Notes: generated by a model not told the origin, from the sequence alone. Numbered from the stretch's first letter, positions 17,144 through 26,161 are shown. The stretch is DNA of 64,000 nt from Io17-Chloro-G2 sp963663135 (GCA_963663135.2 CAXXRM010000002.1:372001-436000), one strand, 5' to 3'. A program made the numbers and translations.

Positions 17144-18226
17144 TCACAATCCGGCGACCAGGTTCCGGCAAAACTGGGCTCCCTGCAACACCTGGGGGAT
17201 GTTGGCGGATTCCCGGGTGGTGTGAAAGGACTCTACGCCTATGCCCATGGGCAGGGCCACGATGCCTTTCTCTATGAACACGTTGGCGTCAGACCCGCCG
17301 CCGCTGGCCATGAGTTCCGCCTCCGTCCCCAGGGACGCCAGAGCCTGCCGGATCATTGACAAAGCGGGGTGATCGGGTGCGATGCGGTATGCTTGATAGG
17401 TGTTTTCGATTTCCAGGGAGACCTGGGCTTCCGGGAATTTCTTCCCCACCTCTTGAAACACCGCGTGAAACTCTCCGCTGATGCGGTCCAGCTTGCCGTT
17501 GTCCAGACTGCGAATCTCGCCGTCCAGGAATGCTGTTTCCGGAACGATGTTGCGCTTCAACCCGGCGTCCATTCGCCCGATGTTGGAAGTGGTTTCTTCG
17601 TCAATGCGGCCCAAGGGCAGCCGGGTTATGATTTCGGAGGCAATCAGTATGGCCGACAATCCCTTTTCCGGTTCGACGCCGGCGTGGGCGGCCCGGCCCG
17701 TGATGTTGGCTTTGACCACGTTTTGAGAAGGCGCAGCCACGGTGACCCGGCTCACCGGCCCTTCGCCGTCGAAAACCACGCCCATTTTTGCATCGACAAG
17801 GCTGAAATCCAGGTGGTGCACTCCCACCAGGCCGCCCTCTTCGTGACGGGTGAAGACCACCTCTACCGGCCGGTGCGGAATCCCGGACTCATGAATCGAA
17901 GCCAACGCTTCCAGTATGATGGAGATCCCGGCTTTGCAGTCCCCTCCCAGTATGGTGGACCCGTCGGCCCGCAGCGTGTCCCCATCCAAAAACGGTTTGA
18001 TTCCTCTGCCAGGGTCCACGGTGTCCATGTGTGAAGAAAGGAGCACCGGGTCTCCCTCTCCGGGCAGCTTGGCAACGATGTTACCGTAGGAATCATGCTG
18101 GACCTGGCAACCCAGGGATTGAAGACGGCGGCTCAAATCGGCGTCGATGGCGTCTTCTTCCCCGGAAGGGCTGTCGATTTGGATCAGGTTCACCAGGGTG
18201 TTTAACAATCGTTCTGACTGAATCAA
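17144..18226 (-). CDS. M20-family zinc peptidase (PepT-like)
   Basis: The 360-residue enzyme has the di-zinc M20 layout: VLLSSHMDTVDPG with the first metal His and catalytic Asp, LGGDCKAGISIILEAL with the bridging Asp, FTRHEEGGLVGVHHLD with the catalytic Glu-Glu, and a dimerisation domain beginning VKANITGRAAHAGVEPEKG. SGGGSDANVFIEKGI and SFHTTRESANI complete the metal site. This is the PepT-like aminopeptidase group, although amidohydrolase activities occur in the family. It stands alone, about 90 bases downstream of the leftward ridA-like gene. Confidence 0.88.
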   Translation of the reverse strand: MIQSERLLNTLVNLIQIDSPSGEEDAIDADLSRRLQSLGCQVQHDSYGNIVAKLPGEGDPVLLSSHMDTVDPGRGIKPFLDGDTLRADGSTILGGDCKAGISIILEALASIHESGIPHRPVEVVFTRHEEGGLVGVHHLDFSLVDAKMGVVFDGEGPVSRVTVAAPSQNVVKANITGRAAHAGVEPEKGLSAILIASEIITRLPLGRIDEETTSNIGRMDAGLKRNIVPETAFLDGEIRSLDNGKLDRISGEFHAVFQEVGKKFPEAQVSLEIENTYQAYRIAPDHPALSMIRQALASLGTEAELMASGGGSDANVFIEKGIVALPMGIGVESFHTTRESANIPQVLQGAQFCRNLVAGL

Positions 18227-18314
18227 GCTTTTCCCCTCAAATCGCCGGAAGTTCTAGCCGGCGCGGCCGGCGAGTCTCTTCCGCCGGACGCTTCGTCAAA
18301 TTGGAGCAATAATC

Positions 18315-18731
18315 TTATGGCAGGGCCGCCACGGCTTTGATTTCCACCAGGAGATCGTCCCGGACCAGGCCGCTGATGATCAGCAGGGTGTTGGCCGGGT
18401 AGTCACCGGCGGGGAACATTGTGGGGAATACGCCGGTTCGGGCTGCCATGTACGGCTGGACCGATTCCCGGCCCACCAGGTAGGTGGTGAACTCCAACAC
18501 GTTGCTGAAAGACGCCCCGGCGCTTTCCAAGATGGCGCCAATGTTACGAAAAACCTGTTGTGTCTGGGCTCCAACGTCGCCGGGTCCCACCAGGTTTCCT
18601 TGCGGGTCGACTCCAACCTGTCCGGCGATGTACAGAAGGCTACCTGCGTTCACCTTTACGGCGTTTGAGTAGGTACCGAGGGGAAGCGCTACGGAGTCCG
18701 GGTTCAAGGTCTCTCTTTCCAACGGTGGCAT
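18315..18731 (-). CDS. RidA-family protein (enamine/imine deaminase-like)
   Basis: RidA proteins hydrolyse reactive enamines and imines released by PLP enzymes. The 138-residue form starts MPPLERETLNPD at the ATG 18729-18731, with GGAGAAG about eight bases upstream. The core motifs are present: GTYSNAVKVNAGSLLYIAGQ, QTQQVFRNIGAILESAGASF and VVEFTTYLV-like spacing. The C-terminus has the usual RidA-type VEIKAVAAL. The reading frame opens 37 codons earlier, but that extension is unlike the family. Function as housekeeping deaminase or a pathway-specific homologue is undecided. Confidence 0.85.
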   Translation of the reverse strand: MPPLERETLNPDSVALPLGTYSNAVKVNAGSLLYIAGQVGVDPQGNLVGPGDVGAQTQQVFRNIGAILESAGASFSNVLEFTTYLVGRESVQPYMAARTGVFPTMFPAGDYPANTLLIISGLVRDDLLVEIKAVAALP

Positions 18732-18842
18732 TCGATTCTTCTCCAACCCAATCTTTTTGGGCACGGATTGGGTAAACCGGGCTGTGATCCAAGGCTCTCT
18801 GACAGCGTTCATTATACGGGGTAAATGGTGGCGACATCCCAT

Positions 18843-19265
18843 CGACTGGGACCCACCCAGGGTTTTTCAATGGTCTCCCGTAATTCTCGCTGCAGCGTCC
18901 GCCTCGGGGGTTCTCACCGCAACGGGAATCCAGAGCCCTCTTGATGAGGAATTGTGCTTACCCGCGCGCTGAATGTCCCGCTTCGAGTGTGCCCGTTTTC
19001 ATAACCGTGTTGGCGCAGGATGTGGGCTCTGGATTCCCGTTGCGGTGAGAATGGCCGGGGAGGGGTGGCGGGCGTGGTTGCTCACCGAAGAAGGGTCTGG
19101 ATTTCCGCTGGGGCGCGAATGGTGGGGGAGGGGGCCGTCGAAAATCGCAGCGCCAACGCTTTGATGAAGTCGTCTTCCACGGGTCATCCGATTTTAGAAT
19201 GCGATAGACGTGATGACGCCGGCGTCTTGGGGGAGCAGCGCACTCCGCAATGGTATACTCGTCCC
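18843..19265. other. Intergenic gap carrying REP-like repeats
   Basis: About 420 bases between the ridA-like and NUDIX genes hold no recognisable gene. They contain two inverted copies and one diverged copy of the dispersed intergenic repeat described separately. The NUDIX promoter must lie here but is not evident. Confidence 0.6.
18911..19060. repeat. Inverted pair of REP-like intergenic repeats
   Basis: A leftward copy at 18911-18940 and a rightward copy at 19023-19060 share GGGCTCTGGATTCCCGTTGC followed by GGTGAGAA, in opposite orientation with about 80 bases between. Together they could fold into a long stem-loop. A third, diverged rightward copy lies at 19093-19127. Confidence 0.75.
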
Positions 19266-19691
19266 ATGTCCCAAGATGAGGCGCGGCCCCTGGTGGGCGT
19301 GGGTGTGGTGTTCGTGCGCGGCGGGAGCGTGTTCCTGGCAAAACGGCGGGGGGCTCACGGGGCCGACACGTGGGCGTCGGCGGGCGGCCACCTGGAGTCC
19401 GGCGAAACCCTGGAGGACTGCGCCCGACGGGAGGCTTGGGAAGAGCTGGGGTTAAGAGTCGGTGACGTCCGGTACTTGTGCCTGAGCAACATTATCGCCT
19501 ACGGTAAGCACTACGTAGACGTAGAATTCGCGGGCGACATCGGAGACCAAGAGCCCACACTGGTGGAACCCGACCGATTCGCTGAGTCCGATTGGTTCGA
19601 CCTGGACCACTTACCCCAACCCTTGTTCCAAGCCGTTTGGTATGCCCTGGACAGCCTCAAGACCGGGCGAAACTACTATCCTGGCGAATGA
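19266..19691 (+). CDS. NUDIX hydrolase
   Basis: From ATG 19266 the protein has 141 residues and a complete NUDIX box, GGHLESGETLEDCARREAWEEL, matching Gx5Ex7REUxEExGU. This is the Mg2+-binding helix that hydrolyses nucleoside diphosphates linked to another moiety. The N-terminal strand VGVGVVFVRGGSVFLAKRR and the phrase HGADTWASAGGHL are typical of MutT/NudC-like small hydrolases. The open frame extends 82 codons further left through the repeat region, which is not coding-like, so the internal start is preferred. The substrate is unknown. Confidence 0.88.
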   Translation: MSQDEARPLVGVGVVFVRGGSVFLAKRRGAHGADTWASAGGHLESGETLEDCARREAWEELGLRVGDVRYLCLSNIIAYGKHYVDVEFAGDIGDQEPTLVEPDRFAESDWFDLDHLPQPLFQAVWYALDSLKTGRNYYPGE

Positions 19692-19789
19692 CGAGCCCCG
19701 GCGGGTGATGAGGCCCGGCGAGTGACGAGGGTTTTTGATTCCCGCGCCGGGGCGGCCCTCCCGGACCGACGGCGCTGACGGAGGCGACA

Positions 19790-20464
19790 ATGGCGAACAA
19801 AAAAGGCCGCGGCTTGCTGATGGTTTACTGCGACGTGCCTCTGGGCGTGGAGGAAGAGTTCAACGAGTGGTACAACCAGGAGCATATACCGGAGCGGTTG
19901 AGTATCCCCGGCGTTTTGAACGCCGCCCGGTATGAGGCTTTGCAAGGCGGACCCAAGTATCTGGCGTGCTACGAGCTGGACACCCACCAAGCGTGGCATT
20001 CGCCCGAATGGCAGCATTGGCTGAACAACCCTACCGAGTGGTCCCGGCGGATGTCGCCCAGCGTCGTGGCTACCACCTACATCAGGAACCTTTACCGGGT
20101 AATCTACCCGGACAACGTGGACGAGCAGACCTCCCAAGCAGACATGGCGCCGGTGATGCTGGTGGGCCGCATGTCGGTGCCCGCTGAGTTGGATTCCCTA
20201 TTCAACCAGAGCTACAACCAGGAACGGTTGCCCGAATGCTATTCGACGCCAGGTTACGTGAGAGGCCGCCGGTTCGAGGCCGATATGGGAGAGCCCAAGT
20301 ACCTGACGATACATGATATGGAATCCGAGAGTGTTCCCAAGTCGCCCGAATGGAGCGATTGGACTACCCGTGAAACCCCGGTGTGGTCCCGGCAGGTCCG
20401 CCCCCACATGGTGCACGCAGAAGGGTCCCCGGGCGTTTACCGGCGGATATTTCCCAGCCGCTAG
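19790..20464 (+). CDS. Two-domain dimeric alpha/beta-barrel protein (EthD/DUF4286-like)
   Basis: The 224-residue protein contains two similar ferredoxin-like halves. The first has MVYCDVPLGVEEEFNEWYNQ followed by HIPERLSIPGVLNAARYE; the second has LDSLFNQSYNQERLPECYST and PGYVRGRRFEA. Each repeats a [W/S]YN-Q-E-x-[I/L]-P pattern with a strand ending in PKYL. This is the fold of EthD-like and stress-responsive alpha/beta-barrel proteins found beside catabolic genes. The enzymatic role is unknown; it may bind small aromatic or hydrophobic compounds. Confidence 0.65.
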   Translation: MANKKGRGLLMVYCDVPLGVEEEFNEWYNQEHIPERLSIPGVLNAARYEALQGGPKYLACYELDTHQAWHSPEWQHWLNNPTEWSRRMSPSVVATTYIRNLYRVIYPDNVDEQTSQADMAPVMLVGRMSVPAELDSLFNQSYNQERLPECYSTPGYVRGRRFEADMGEPKYLTIHDMESESVPKSPEWSDWTTRETPVWSRQVRPHMVHAEGSPGVYRRIFPSR

Positions 20465-20688
20465 ACCGGAGATGTGAGGTGGGCCGCCGGGGTTGCGATG
20501 CCCCGGAGTCCCCTGCGCACCAACTTCGTGGAATGACAATTGTTCGGCTGTCGCCCGGCGCAGGCGGCTGTCCCCCCCGGCCTTCGCAAGGGAGCTGATT
20601 TATGGGCTTATTCCAGTCGAAATTTGGTAAAATTCCTAGACTATTTTCTAATTCTAGGGCAAAAACCGTGCCTCAATACGGTCAATTC

Positions 20689-20697
20689 TGGTATAAT
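20689..20697 (+). promoter_or_regulatory. Extended -10 promoter upstream of gyrB
   Basis: TGGTATAAT gives a consensus -10 (TATAAT at 20692-20697) with the TGn extension, in an AT-rich patch inside GC-rich DNA. The -35 region is weak. Transcription would start near 20704, almost directly in front of the hairpin at 20709. Confidence 0.6.
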
Positions 20698-20708
20698 AGA
20701 CATAACGT

Positions 20709-20746
20709 GAGAGGGTCGGCGCCCCACTGACGCGCCCTCTTTTTTG
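20709..20746 (+). terminator. Intrinsic-terminator-like hairpin in the gyrB leader
   Basis: GAGAGGG pairs with CCCTCT (20709-20715 with 20735-20740), with extra inner GCG/CGC pairing, and a run of six T follows (20740-20745). It lies only a few bases downstream of the predicted start site and 45 bases before gyrB. It could therefore act as a transcription attenuator rather than end an upstream gene. Confidence 0.6.
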
Positions 20747-20790
20747 AAAGGCTGGATTCGCTAACTTATACCGAATTTTTGTGACGACGG

Positions 20791-22731
20791 ATGATTATGC
20801 AAGAACGGGCGACCCTCGAATATACCGCGAAAGATATCCAGGTCCTGGAAGGACTGGAAGCAGTTCGCGTCCGGCCCGGGATGTACATCGGCAGTACCGA
20901 TCAGCGGGGCTTGCATCATCTGATCTACGAAATTCTGGACAATGCCGTGGATGAGGCGATGGCCGGGTTTTGTTCCTCGGTTACGGTCACGTTGGATGCC
21001 GAAGGGCTTGTTTCGGTCACCGATAATGGGCGTGGTATCCCGGTGGACATACATCCCGCGACCGGCAAGACTGCCCTGGAAACCGTCATGACTACTCTGC
21101 ACGCCGGGGGCAAGTTCGGCGGCGGCGCTTACAAAGTAACCGGCGGGCTTCATGGCGTGGGTGGCTCGGTGGTAAACGGCCTTTCCGAGCACCTCCGGGC
21201 AGAGGTCCGAAGAGACGGCTGGAAGTATTCCCAGGAGTATTCCAGGGGAATTCCCCTGGGGAAACTGGCGAAAGAGGAACGGACCCAAGAACACGGCACG
21301 GTTATCTCTTTCAAACCCGACCCGCAGATTTTCCCCAACATCGACTACGATTTCGATGTATTGACTTCCCATTTCAAGGTCATAGCCTTCTTGAACAAGG
21401 GGCTGGAGATACGTTTCGTCAGCCACTGGCACGATCAGCAGCGCCAGCATGACGTAGAGCGGGTGTACTTCTTTGACGGCGGAATTGCCAACATGGTGCG
21501 CAATTTCAACCGAAGCCGCCGGGTGATGCAGACCATCCCCTTCTACTACGAGAAGAGCGTTGACAACATCGCCGTGGAAGTGGCGATACAGTACAACGAC
21601 TCTTTCAGCGAAACGGTCTTCTCCTTCGCCAACTGCATCAATACCGAGGAAGGGGGATCTCACCTTACCGGCTTTCGCTCGGCGCTGACCCGGGTAATCA
21701 ACGACTACGCACGAAAACACGGGTTCATCAAGGAAGACCAGGCCAACCTGACCGGCGAAGACGTGCGAGAAGGCCTGGCGGCGGTGGTCAGCGTGAAAAT
21801 GGCTGACCCCCAATTTGAGGGTCAGACCAAGACCAAGTTGGGCAACGCAGAGGTCCGGGGCGTTGTGGAGTCGGTGGTCGCCGAGGGACTGGCCCGCTAC
21901 CTAGAAGAGAACATCAACGAGGCTAAACGGGTTGTAGACAAGTGCCTGACTTCTCAGAAAGCCCGAGAGGCGGCCAAAAGGGCGCGGGAGCTGGTCATTC
22001 GCAAAAACGCCCTGGACGGCTCCTCCCTGCCCGGCAAGCTAGCGGACTGCGCGGAAAGGGACCCGGCAAAATCTGAGTTGTACATTGTGGAAGGCGAGTC
22101 CGCCGGAGGTTCGGCAAAGATGGGCCGGGACCGCCGGTTCCAGGCCATTTTGCCCCTGAAGGGCAAGATTCTAAACGTAGAAAGGGTGCTGCAACAGCCC
22201 GACAAGATACTGGGCCATGATGAAATCCGGGCAATGGTCGCCGCCGTGGGCGCCGGGGAAGGCGATGAATTCGACGCCGCCAAAGTGCGGTATCAAAAGA
22301 TCATCATCATGACCGACGCCGACGTGGACGGTTCCCATATCCGTACGCTGATCCTGACTTTCTTCTACCGCCGCATGCAGCAGTTGATCGACAACGGCTA
22401 CCTGTACATTGCTCAACCGCCCCTGTACCGGATTCAGTCCGGCCGGAAGACCCAGTACGCCTTTAGCGACGAGCAGAAAGACGGGATGTTGAGTGAGTTG
22501 AACGGCCAGCGAAACATTCACATCCAGCGCTACAAGGGCCTGGGCGAAATGAACCCCGACCAATTGTGGGAAACCACCATGAACCCGGAGACCCGGCAAA
22601 TGCTCATCGTGAACATCGAGGACACCGTCGAGGTGGACAACGTTTTCACCACCCTGATGGGTGAATTGGTGGCCCCGCGTCGGAGTTTCATCGCCGCTCG
22701 CGCCCGCAGCGTCACGAACCTGGACGTTTAG
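20791..22731 (+). CDS. gyrB: DNA gyrase subunit B
   Basis: The 646-residue type IIA topoisomerase ATPase subunit begins YTAKDIQVLEGLEAVRVRPG and has the GHKL ATPase motifs EILDNAVDEAMAG, DNGRGIPVD and HGVGGSVVNGLSE. The TOPRIM domain has EGESAGGSAKMGRDRRFQAI and DADVDGSHIRTLI, and the C-terminal region ends GELVAPRRSFI. It supplies the ATPase activity for DNA supercoiling together with GyrA, which is not in the window. Two close starts (20791 and 20797) are possible; neither has a strong ribosome-binding site. ParE is the main alternative. The length and PLKGKILNVERV are compatible with GyrB. Confidence 0.93.
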   Translation: MIMQERATLEYTAKDIQVLEGLEAVRVRPGMYIGSTDQRGLHHLIYEILDNAVDEAMAGFCSSVTVTLDAEGLVSVTDNGRGIPVDIHPATGKTALETVMTTLHAGGKFGGGAYKVTGGLHGVGGSVVNGLSEHLRAEVRRDGWKYSQEYSRGIPLGKLAKEERTQEHGTVISFKPDPQIFPNIDYDFDVLTSHFKVIAFLNKGLEIRFVSHWHDQQRQHDVERVYFFDGGIANMVRNFNRSRRVMQTIPFYYEKSVDNIAVEVAIQYNDSFSETVFSFANCINTEEGGSHLTGFRSALTRVINDYARKHGFIKEDQANLTGEDVREGLAAVVSVKMADPQFEGQTKTKLGNAEVRGVVESVVAEGLARYLEENINEAKRVVDKCLTSQKAREAAKRARELVIRKNALDGSSLPGKLADCAERDPAKSELYIVEGESAGGSAKMGRDRRFQAILPLKGKILNVERVLQQPDKILGHDEIRAMVAAVGAGEGDEFDAAKVRYQKIIIMTDADVDGSHIRTLILTFFYRRMQQLIDNGYLYIAQPPLYRIQSGRKTQYAFSDEQKDGMLSELNGQRNIHIQRYKGLGEMNPDQLWETTMNPETRQMLIVNIEDTVEVDNVFTTLMGELVAPRRSFIAARARSVTNLDV

Positions 22732-22918
22732 CCTTCTGACCGGCTTGCTCCGACGCGATTCCGGCGTCGGGCATACGGACACTTTGGCGCTGGGGATTCG
22801 GGACGCCGGCGCACCGTCAGGTGGCTGGTTCGGGTTGGCATACCACGATTGACCCCGGTTTTGGCCCCCCTTATACTCGAACCAATACACCGCCAGATAC
22901 ACGCCAGAAAACCTGGCA

Positions 22919-23278
22919 TTGAGAGGAATAGGACTGAACTCAACGGAAGCCGCCCGGTTGGTTGTGGACGTATCTTCGGAGAAACTGGCCGAGGACATAG
23001 CGATGCTTGACCTGCGGCAGGTGGCGTCCTTTGCCGACTACTTTGTTATCATGTCCGCCGAGTCAACCCGGCAAATAGAGGCGTTGGAAGAAGAGATATC
23101 CAAAGCCTTGAAAGATGCCGGCACCGCACGATTCCACCGGGAGGGCACACCCTCCTCGGGCTGGGTTTTGCTTGATTTTAGCGACGTGATTGTCCACATC
23201 TTCGGACCGGAAGAGCGCGAGTTTTACGGCATAGAGCGCCTGTGGGCCCGGGCGCCCCAGGTCGTTCGGATGCTTTAG
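22919..23278 (+). CDS. rsfS: Ribosomal silencing factor RsfS (Iojap family)
   Basis: RsfS binds ribosomal protein uL14 and blocks subunit joining during starvation. The 119-residue frame has family features: KLAEDIAMLDLRQVASFADY, then FVIMSAESTRQIEALEEEI, then GWVLLDFSDVIVHIFGPEER and FYGIERLW. The frame opens with TTG at 22919. An AGAGG motif lies a few bases after it, so the true start may be a non-ATG codon slightly downstream (such as CTG at 22934). The gene is convergent with ndk, four bases apart at their stops. Confidence 0.9.
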   Translation: MRGIGLNSTEAARLVVDVSSEKLAEDIAMLDLRQVASFADYFVIMSAESTRQIEALEEEISKALKDAGTARFHREGTPSSGWVLLDFSDVIVHIFGPEEREFYGIERLWARAPQVVRML

Positions 23279-23282
23279 TCGG

Positions 23283-23735
23283 CTACCCCTCGCTGATCCA
23301 GGGGTCGGTGCTCCGGGAGTAATTCAGGATCTCCCCGGGATCGAAAAACAAGGCCACTTCCTGCTCGGCCGACTCCACGCTGTCCGACCCGTGCACCAGG
23401 TTCCGGCCGATGTCTATCCCCAAGTCTCCCCGTATGGTTCCCGGACCGGCCGCCGCCGGACTGGTTACGCCCATGGTGTTGCGCACCACCTCCACGGCGT
23501 TATCCGCCTGCCAAACCATCGCTGCCACGGGCGCCGACGTGATGAATTGCACCAACCCGGCGAAGAAAGGCCGGTCGACGTGTTCCCCATAGTGCCGGCG
23601 GGCCAAGGCATCGTCCACCTGCATCAGCTTCAGGGCCACAAGCTTCAAGCCCCGGCGTTCCAGCCGTGAGATCACCTCTCCCACCAGGCCACGCTGCAAA
23701 CCGTCGGGCTTGACCAATACCAGTGTCTGTTCCAT
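23283..23735 (-). CDS. ndk: Nucleoside diphosphate kinase
   Basis: Ndk equilibrates nucleoside tri- and diphosphates through a phosphohistidine. The 150-residue protein begins EQTLVLVKPDGLQRGLVGEV. It contains YGEHVDRPFFAGLVQFITSA, and the active-site His is in RNLVHGSDSVESAEQEVALF. The length is normal for the family. The gene faces rsfS and is separated from the leftward tsaB by about 150 bases. Confidence 0.96.
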   Translation of the reverse strand: MEQTLVLVKPDGLQRGLVGEVISRLERRGLKLVALKLMQVDDALARRHYGEHVDRPFFAGLVQFITSAPVAAMVWQADNAVEVVRNTMGVTSPAAAGPGTIRGDLGIDIGRNLVHGSDSVESAEQEVALFFDPGEILNYSRSTDPWISEG

Positions 23736-23887
23736 CTATCCCCTTTCCTGTTGTCCTGTTCCTGATTTTCGTTAATGGTTCCGGGTTCGTGATAACCAGG
23801 CCGGTGCGGCCGCCTAAGGGAGCGAACCAGGCCCATTCCAACTTCGACGCAAAAATTTTATCACCGGGATCCGTCCATGACCGTAGC

Positions 23888-24580
23888 TCAAGACGCCTGG
23901 GTTGTTTGGTCCCGCCGTTTGGCGACTCCTATGCTGGGCATACGCAGGTAATTGGGTTGCAATCCTGCCGGGTCGTCAATGTCCCCGGAGGCAATACGCT
24001 GCCAAGCGATGGCGGCCAGGGACCATAGACGGCTGGCCGGGACGGCAGGGTCAACGATCAACGCCTGCTTCCCCAATCGTTCCCTAATCAGCGGCACGCG
24101 GGCGGCGGCTCCTTCCCCGCAGAATATGGTGGGACCGGAAAACAATTCCAGTAGTTCTTCCGGCGGGCAGATCCGTTCCTCGCTCACATCGGTCTCTTCC
24201 GGCCCGAAAACCGCGGCAGCCACTTCGCCCCGCCCGGCTTCCACCATGGCGCACACCGGCGTTCCTGACCCCAGGTATGGGAAGGCTTCCAGCCGCAACG
24301 TTCCTACACCGACCAATGGCAGCGAACAGGCGGCGGCCAGTCCTTTCGCCACGCTGAGGCCAACCCTCAAGGCGCTGAATCCCCCGGGCCCCAGGGCGAC
24401 GGCGATTCCGCTCAACGACGATGGCGGGGTATCGTGGTCCTTCAGGATCTGGGCCGCGGCGGGCATTAGCTCGGCGCTGTGGTTCGTCCTGGAGCGCCAC
24501 ACCCGGCAGGCCACAACCTGTTCGACGTCGGCCAGGGCGACCCCGGCAAACCTGGTGGAAGTGTCAATAGCCAAGAGCAA
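23888..24580 (-). CDS. tsaB: tRNA threonylcarbamoyladenosine biosynthesis protein TsaB
   Basis: TsaB is the partner of TsaD in making t6A37 on tRNAs. The 230-residue ASKHA-fold protein begins LLAIDTSTRFAGVAL, then NHSAELMPAAAQILKDH, and the Gly-rich GIAVALGPGGFSALRVGLS is the family signature. The first codon appears to be TTG, immediately after the TAA stop of tsaE (TAATTG), consistent with translational coupling. It ends the thiL-tsaE-tsaB operon. Confidence 0.92.
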   Translation of the reverse strand: MLLAIDTSTRFAGVALADVEQVVACRVWRSRTNHSAELMPAAAQILKDHDTPPSSLSGIAVALGPGGFSALRVGLSVAKGLAAACSLPLVGVGTLRLEAFPYLGSGTPVCAMVEAGRGEVAAAVFGPEETDVSEERICPPEELLELFSGPTIFCGEGAAARVPLIRERLGKQALIVDPAVPASRLWSLAAIAWQRIASGDIDDPAGLQPNYLRMPSIGVAKRRDQTTQAS

Positions 24581-25114
24581 TTAATCGCCGCCTTGACCGG
24601 CCGGGTGGCTGGCGGCCAACTGCTGCAAAGTGTCTGTAAGATGGGCCGGACCGCCGGAGAAACTGATGACCCGCCGGTTTTCACTTGCCACCTGGTCTAA
24701 GGCTGGGTCTGAGGCTGGAAAATCCGGCTCGTAATCCAGGTGGACCCACAAGCAACTGTCCGGGAAGAGTTCGGGCGCCCGGTCGGCCCATTCCACCGCG
24801 CAGACGCCCCCTCCGAAAAGCTGTTCCTCCAACCCCAGGCTCCACGCTTCGAGCGGCCCGTCGATACGGTAGAGGTCCAGGTGAAACAGCGTTAACCGGC
24901 CCGAGTATTGGTGCGTCAACACGAAAGTGGGACTTCGCACGTAACCGGGGACGCCAAGGCCTTCGGCCAGGCCCTGGATGAAACAGGTCTTTCCGGCCCC
25001 CAACTCCCCGGTCAACAGCAAAATATCGCCGGCCTGGGATTGCTCACCAATGGCCCGTCCGATCTCACGGGTCTGTTCCGGGCTGCCGCTTGAGATGCAC
25101 GCGCTGAAGGCCAT
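24581..25114 (-). CDS. tsaE: tRNA threonylcarbamoyladenosine biosynthesis ATPase TsaE
   Basis: TsaE is the P-loop ATPase of the t6A machinery (TsaB-TsaD-TsaE). The 177-residue protein has a Walker A motif GELGAGKTCFIQGLAEGLG, then VRSPTFVLTHQYSG and FHLDLYRIDGPLE, and the conserved VEWADRAPELFPD region. It directly abuts tsaB, and its start is three bases from the thiL stop on the same strand. The C-terminal extension is slightly longer than usual. Confidence 0.93.
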   Translation of the reverse strand: MAFSACISSGSPEQTREIGRAIGEQSQAGDILLLTGELGAGKTCFIQGLAEGLGVPGYVRSPTFVLTHQYSGRLTLFHLDLYRIDGPLEAWSLGLEEQLFGGGVCAVEWADRAPELFPDSCLWVHLDYEPDFPASDPALDQVASENRRVISFSGGPAHLTDTLQQLAASHPAGQGGD

Positions 25115-25117
25115 TAA

Positions 25118-26161
25118 CTACCGGAAATGGTCCCAACCGGCGCTGACGGCCCTGGATTCAGACCCCGCGTTGTCCACCACGGCGACCCTGCCCGGCTCCC
25201 CCGCGATCAACTCGCCTACCACCGCGGCCCCTTCGGGCAACCGGGGAATGACGCGGTCCATCACGTCCGCGGGGGCCGTGAACAACAGCAGGTAGTCCTC
25301 CCCTCCATAAAGCGCCAGCTCCAGATAATCAGCGGGGAATGCCTCTTTCAAGAGAGGGTGAACCGGAATCCGGTCGGAGAATAGCCGGGCTGAGAGGCTG
25401 CTGGCCCGGCAAAGCTTGCCGAGGTCATCGGCCAGCCCGTCGCTCACGTCCATGGCGGTGGCCACGCCGGCGCCGACCAGAATGCGCCCCTCTTTGACCG
25501 CAGGCTCGGGTCTCCGGTGGCACTGAAACAGATAGTCTGCCGCGGAGCTTGATAACCCCGCGGGCAGCTTCGAATTCGAGGGTTCCTGGTCTCCGTCTTG
25601 GCCCAGCATCACGCGCAGACCGCCGCCGGAGCCGCCAAGGAACCCGGTAACCGCAACCTGGTCGCCCGGACGAGCGTTGGAGCGAAGCATGGGACTTCCC
25701 TGATGGACGCCGGTGAGGCTAACGGTGATAAACGCCACCGGGGAACGCACCATGTCGCCGCCGACGATGGCGACGCCGTACTTGTTGGCTATCTCCAGCA
25801 TCCCGTGGTACAGGTCTTCCAGGTCGCTGACCTCAGTGTCCGGCGGCAGACCCAGTGTGATCAGGCAGTACCGGGGCAGCCCGCCCATGGCGGCGATGTC
25901 ACTCACGTTGGAAGCGATGCACTTCCAACCCAGGTCCCGCCAAGGGGTTGTCTCCCGGGTAAAATGGACCTCTTCCACCACTGTGTCGGTGGTGAACAAC
26001 TCGGTGGCTTCTTTGGTCCGCCATGCCGCGGTGTCGTCTCCGGTGTCCACCAGCAAGTCGAACGACAAATCGGCGGGCAGGTCGGAGGGACCGCGCCGTT
26101 GGACCACCATGCGGTTTAGCAGGTCGATAACGCCGAATTCGCCCAATTCTTGAATCTGCAT
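25118..26161 (-). CDS. thiL: Thiamine-monophosphate kinase
   Basis: ThiL phosphorylates thiamine monophosphate to the active diphosphate. The 347-residue protein starts MQIQELGEFGVIDLL (ATG at 26159-26161; an in-frame TTG three codons earlier is less likely). It shows the AIR-synthase-related motifs DTGDDTAAW, TTDTVVEEVHFTRE, ASNVSDIAAMGG, GGDMVRSPVAF and AMDVSDGLADDLGKL. YGGEDYLLLF occurs near the C-terminus. It heads a tight leftward operon with tsaE and tsaB. Confidence 0.95.
   Translation of the reverse strand: MQIQELGEFGVIDLLNRMVVQRRGPSDLPADLSFDLLVDTGDDTAAWRTKEATELFTTDTVVEEVHFTRETTPWRDLGWKCIASNVSDIAAMGGLPRYCLITLGLPPDTEVSDLEDLYHGMLEIANKYGVAIVGGDMVRSPVAFITVSLTGVHQGSPMLRSNARPGDQVAVTGFLGGSGGGLRVMLGQDGDQEPSNSKLPAGLSSSAADYLFQCHRRPEPAVKEGRILVGAGVATAMDVSDGLADDLGKLCRASSLSARLFSDRIPVHPLLKEAFPADYLELALYGGEDYLLLFTAPADVMDRVIPRLPEGAAVVGELIAGEPGRVAVVDNAGSESRAVSAGWDHFR

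Larger units (their letters stand above)
20465..20790 (+). other. gyrB leader region
   Basis: About 325 bases without a gene. The first half has no recognisable content. The second half carries an AT-rich stretch, an extended -10 promoter and a terminator-like hairpin, listed separately, before gyrB. Confidence 0.6.
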
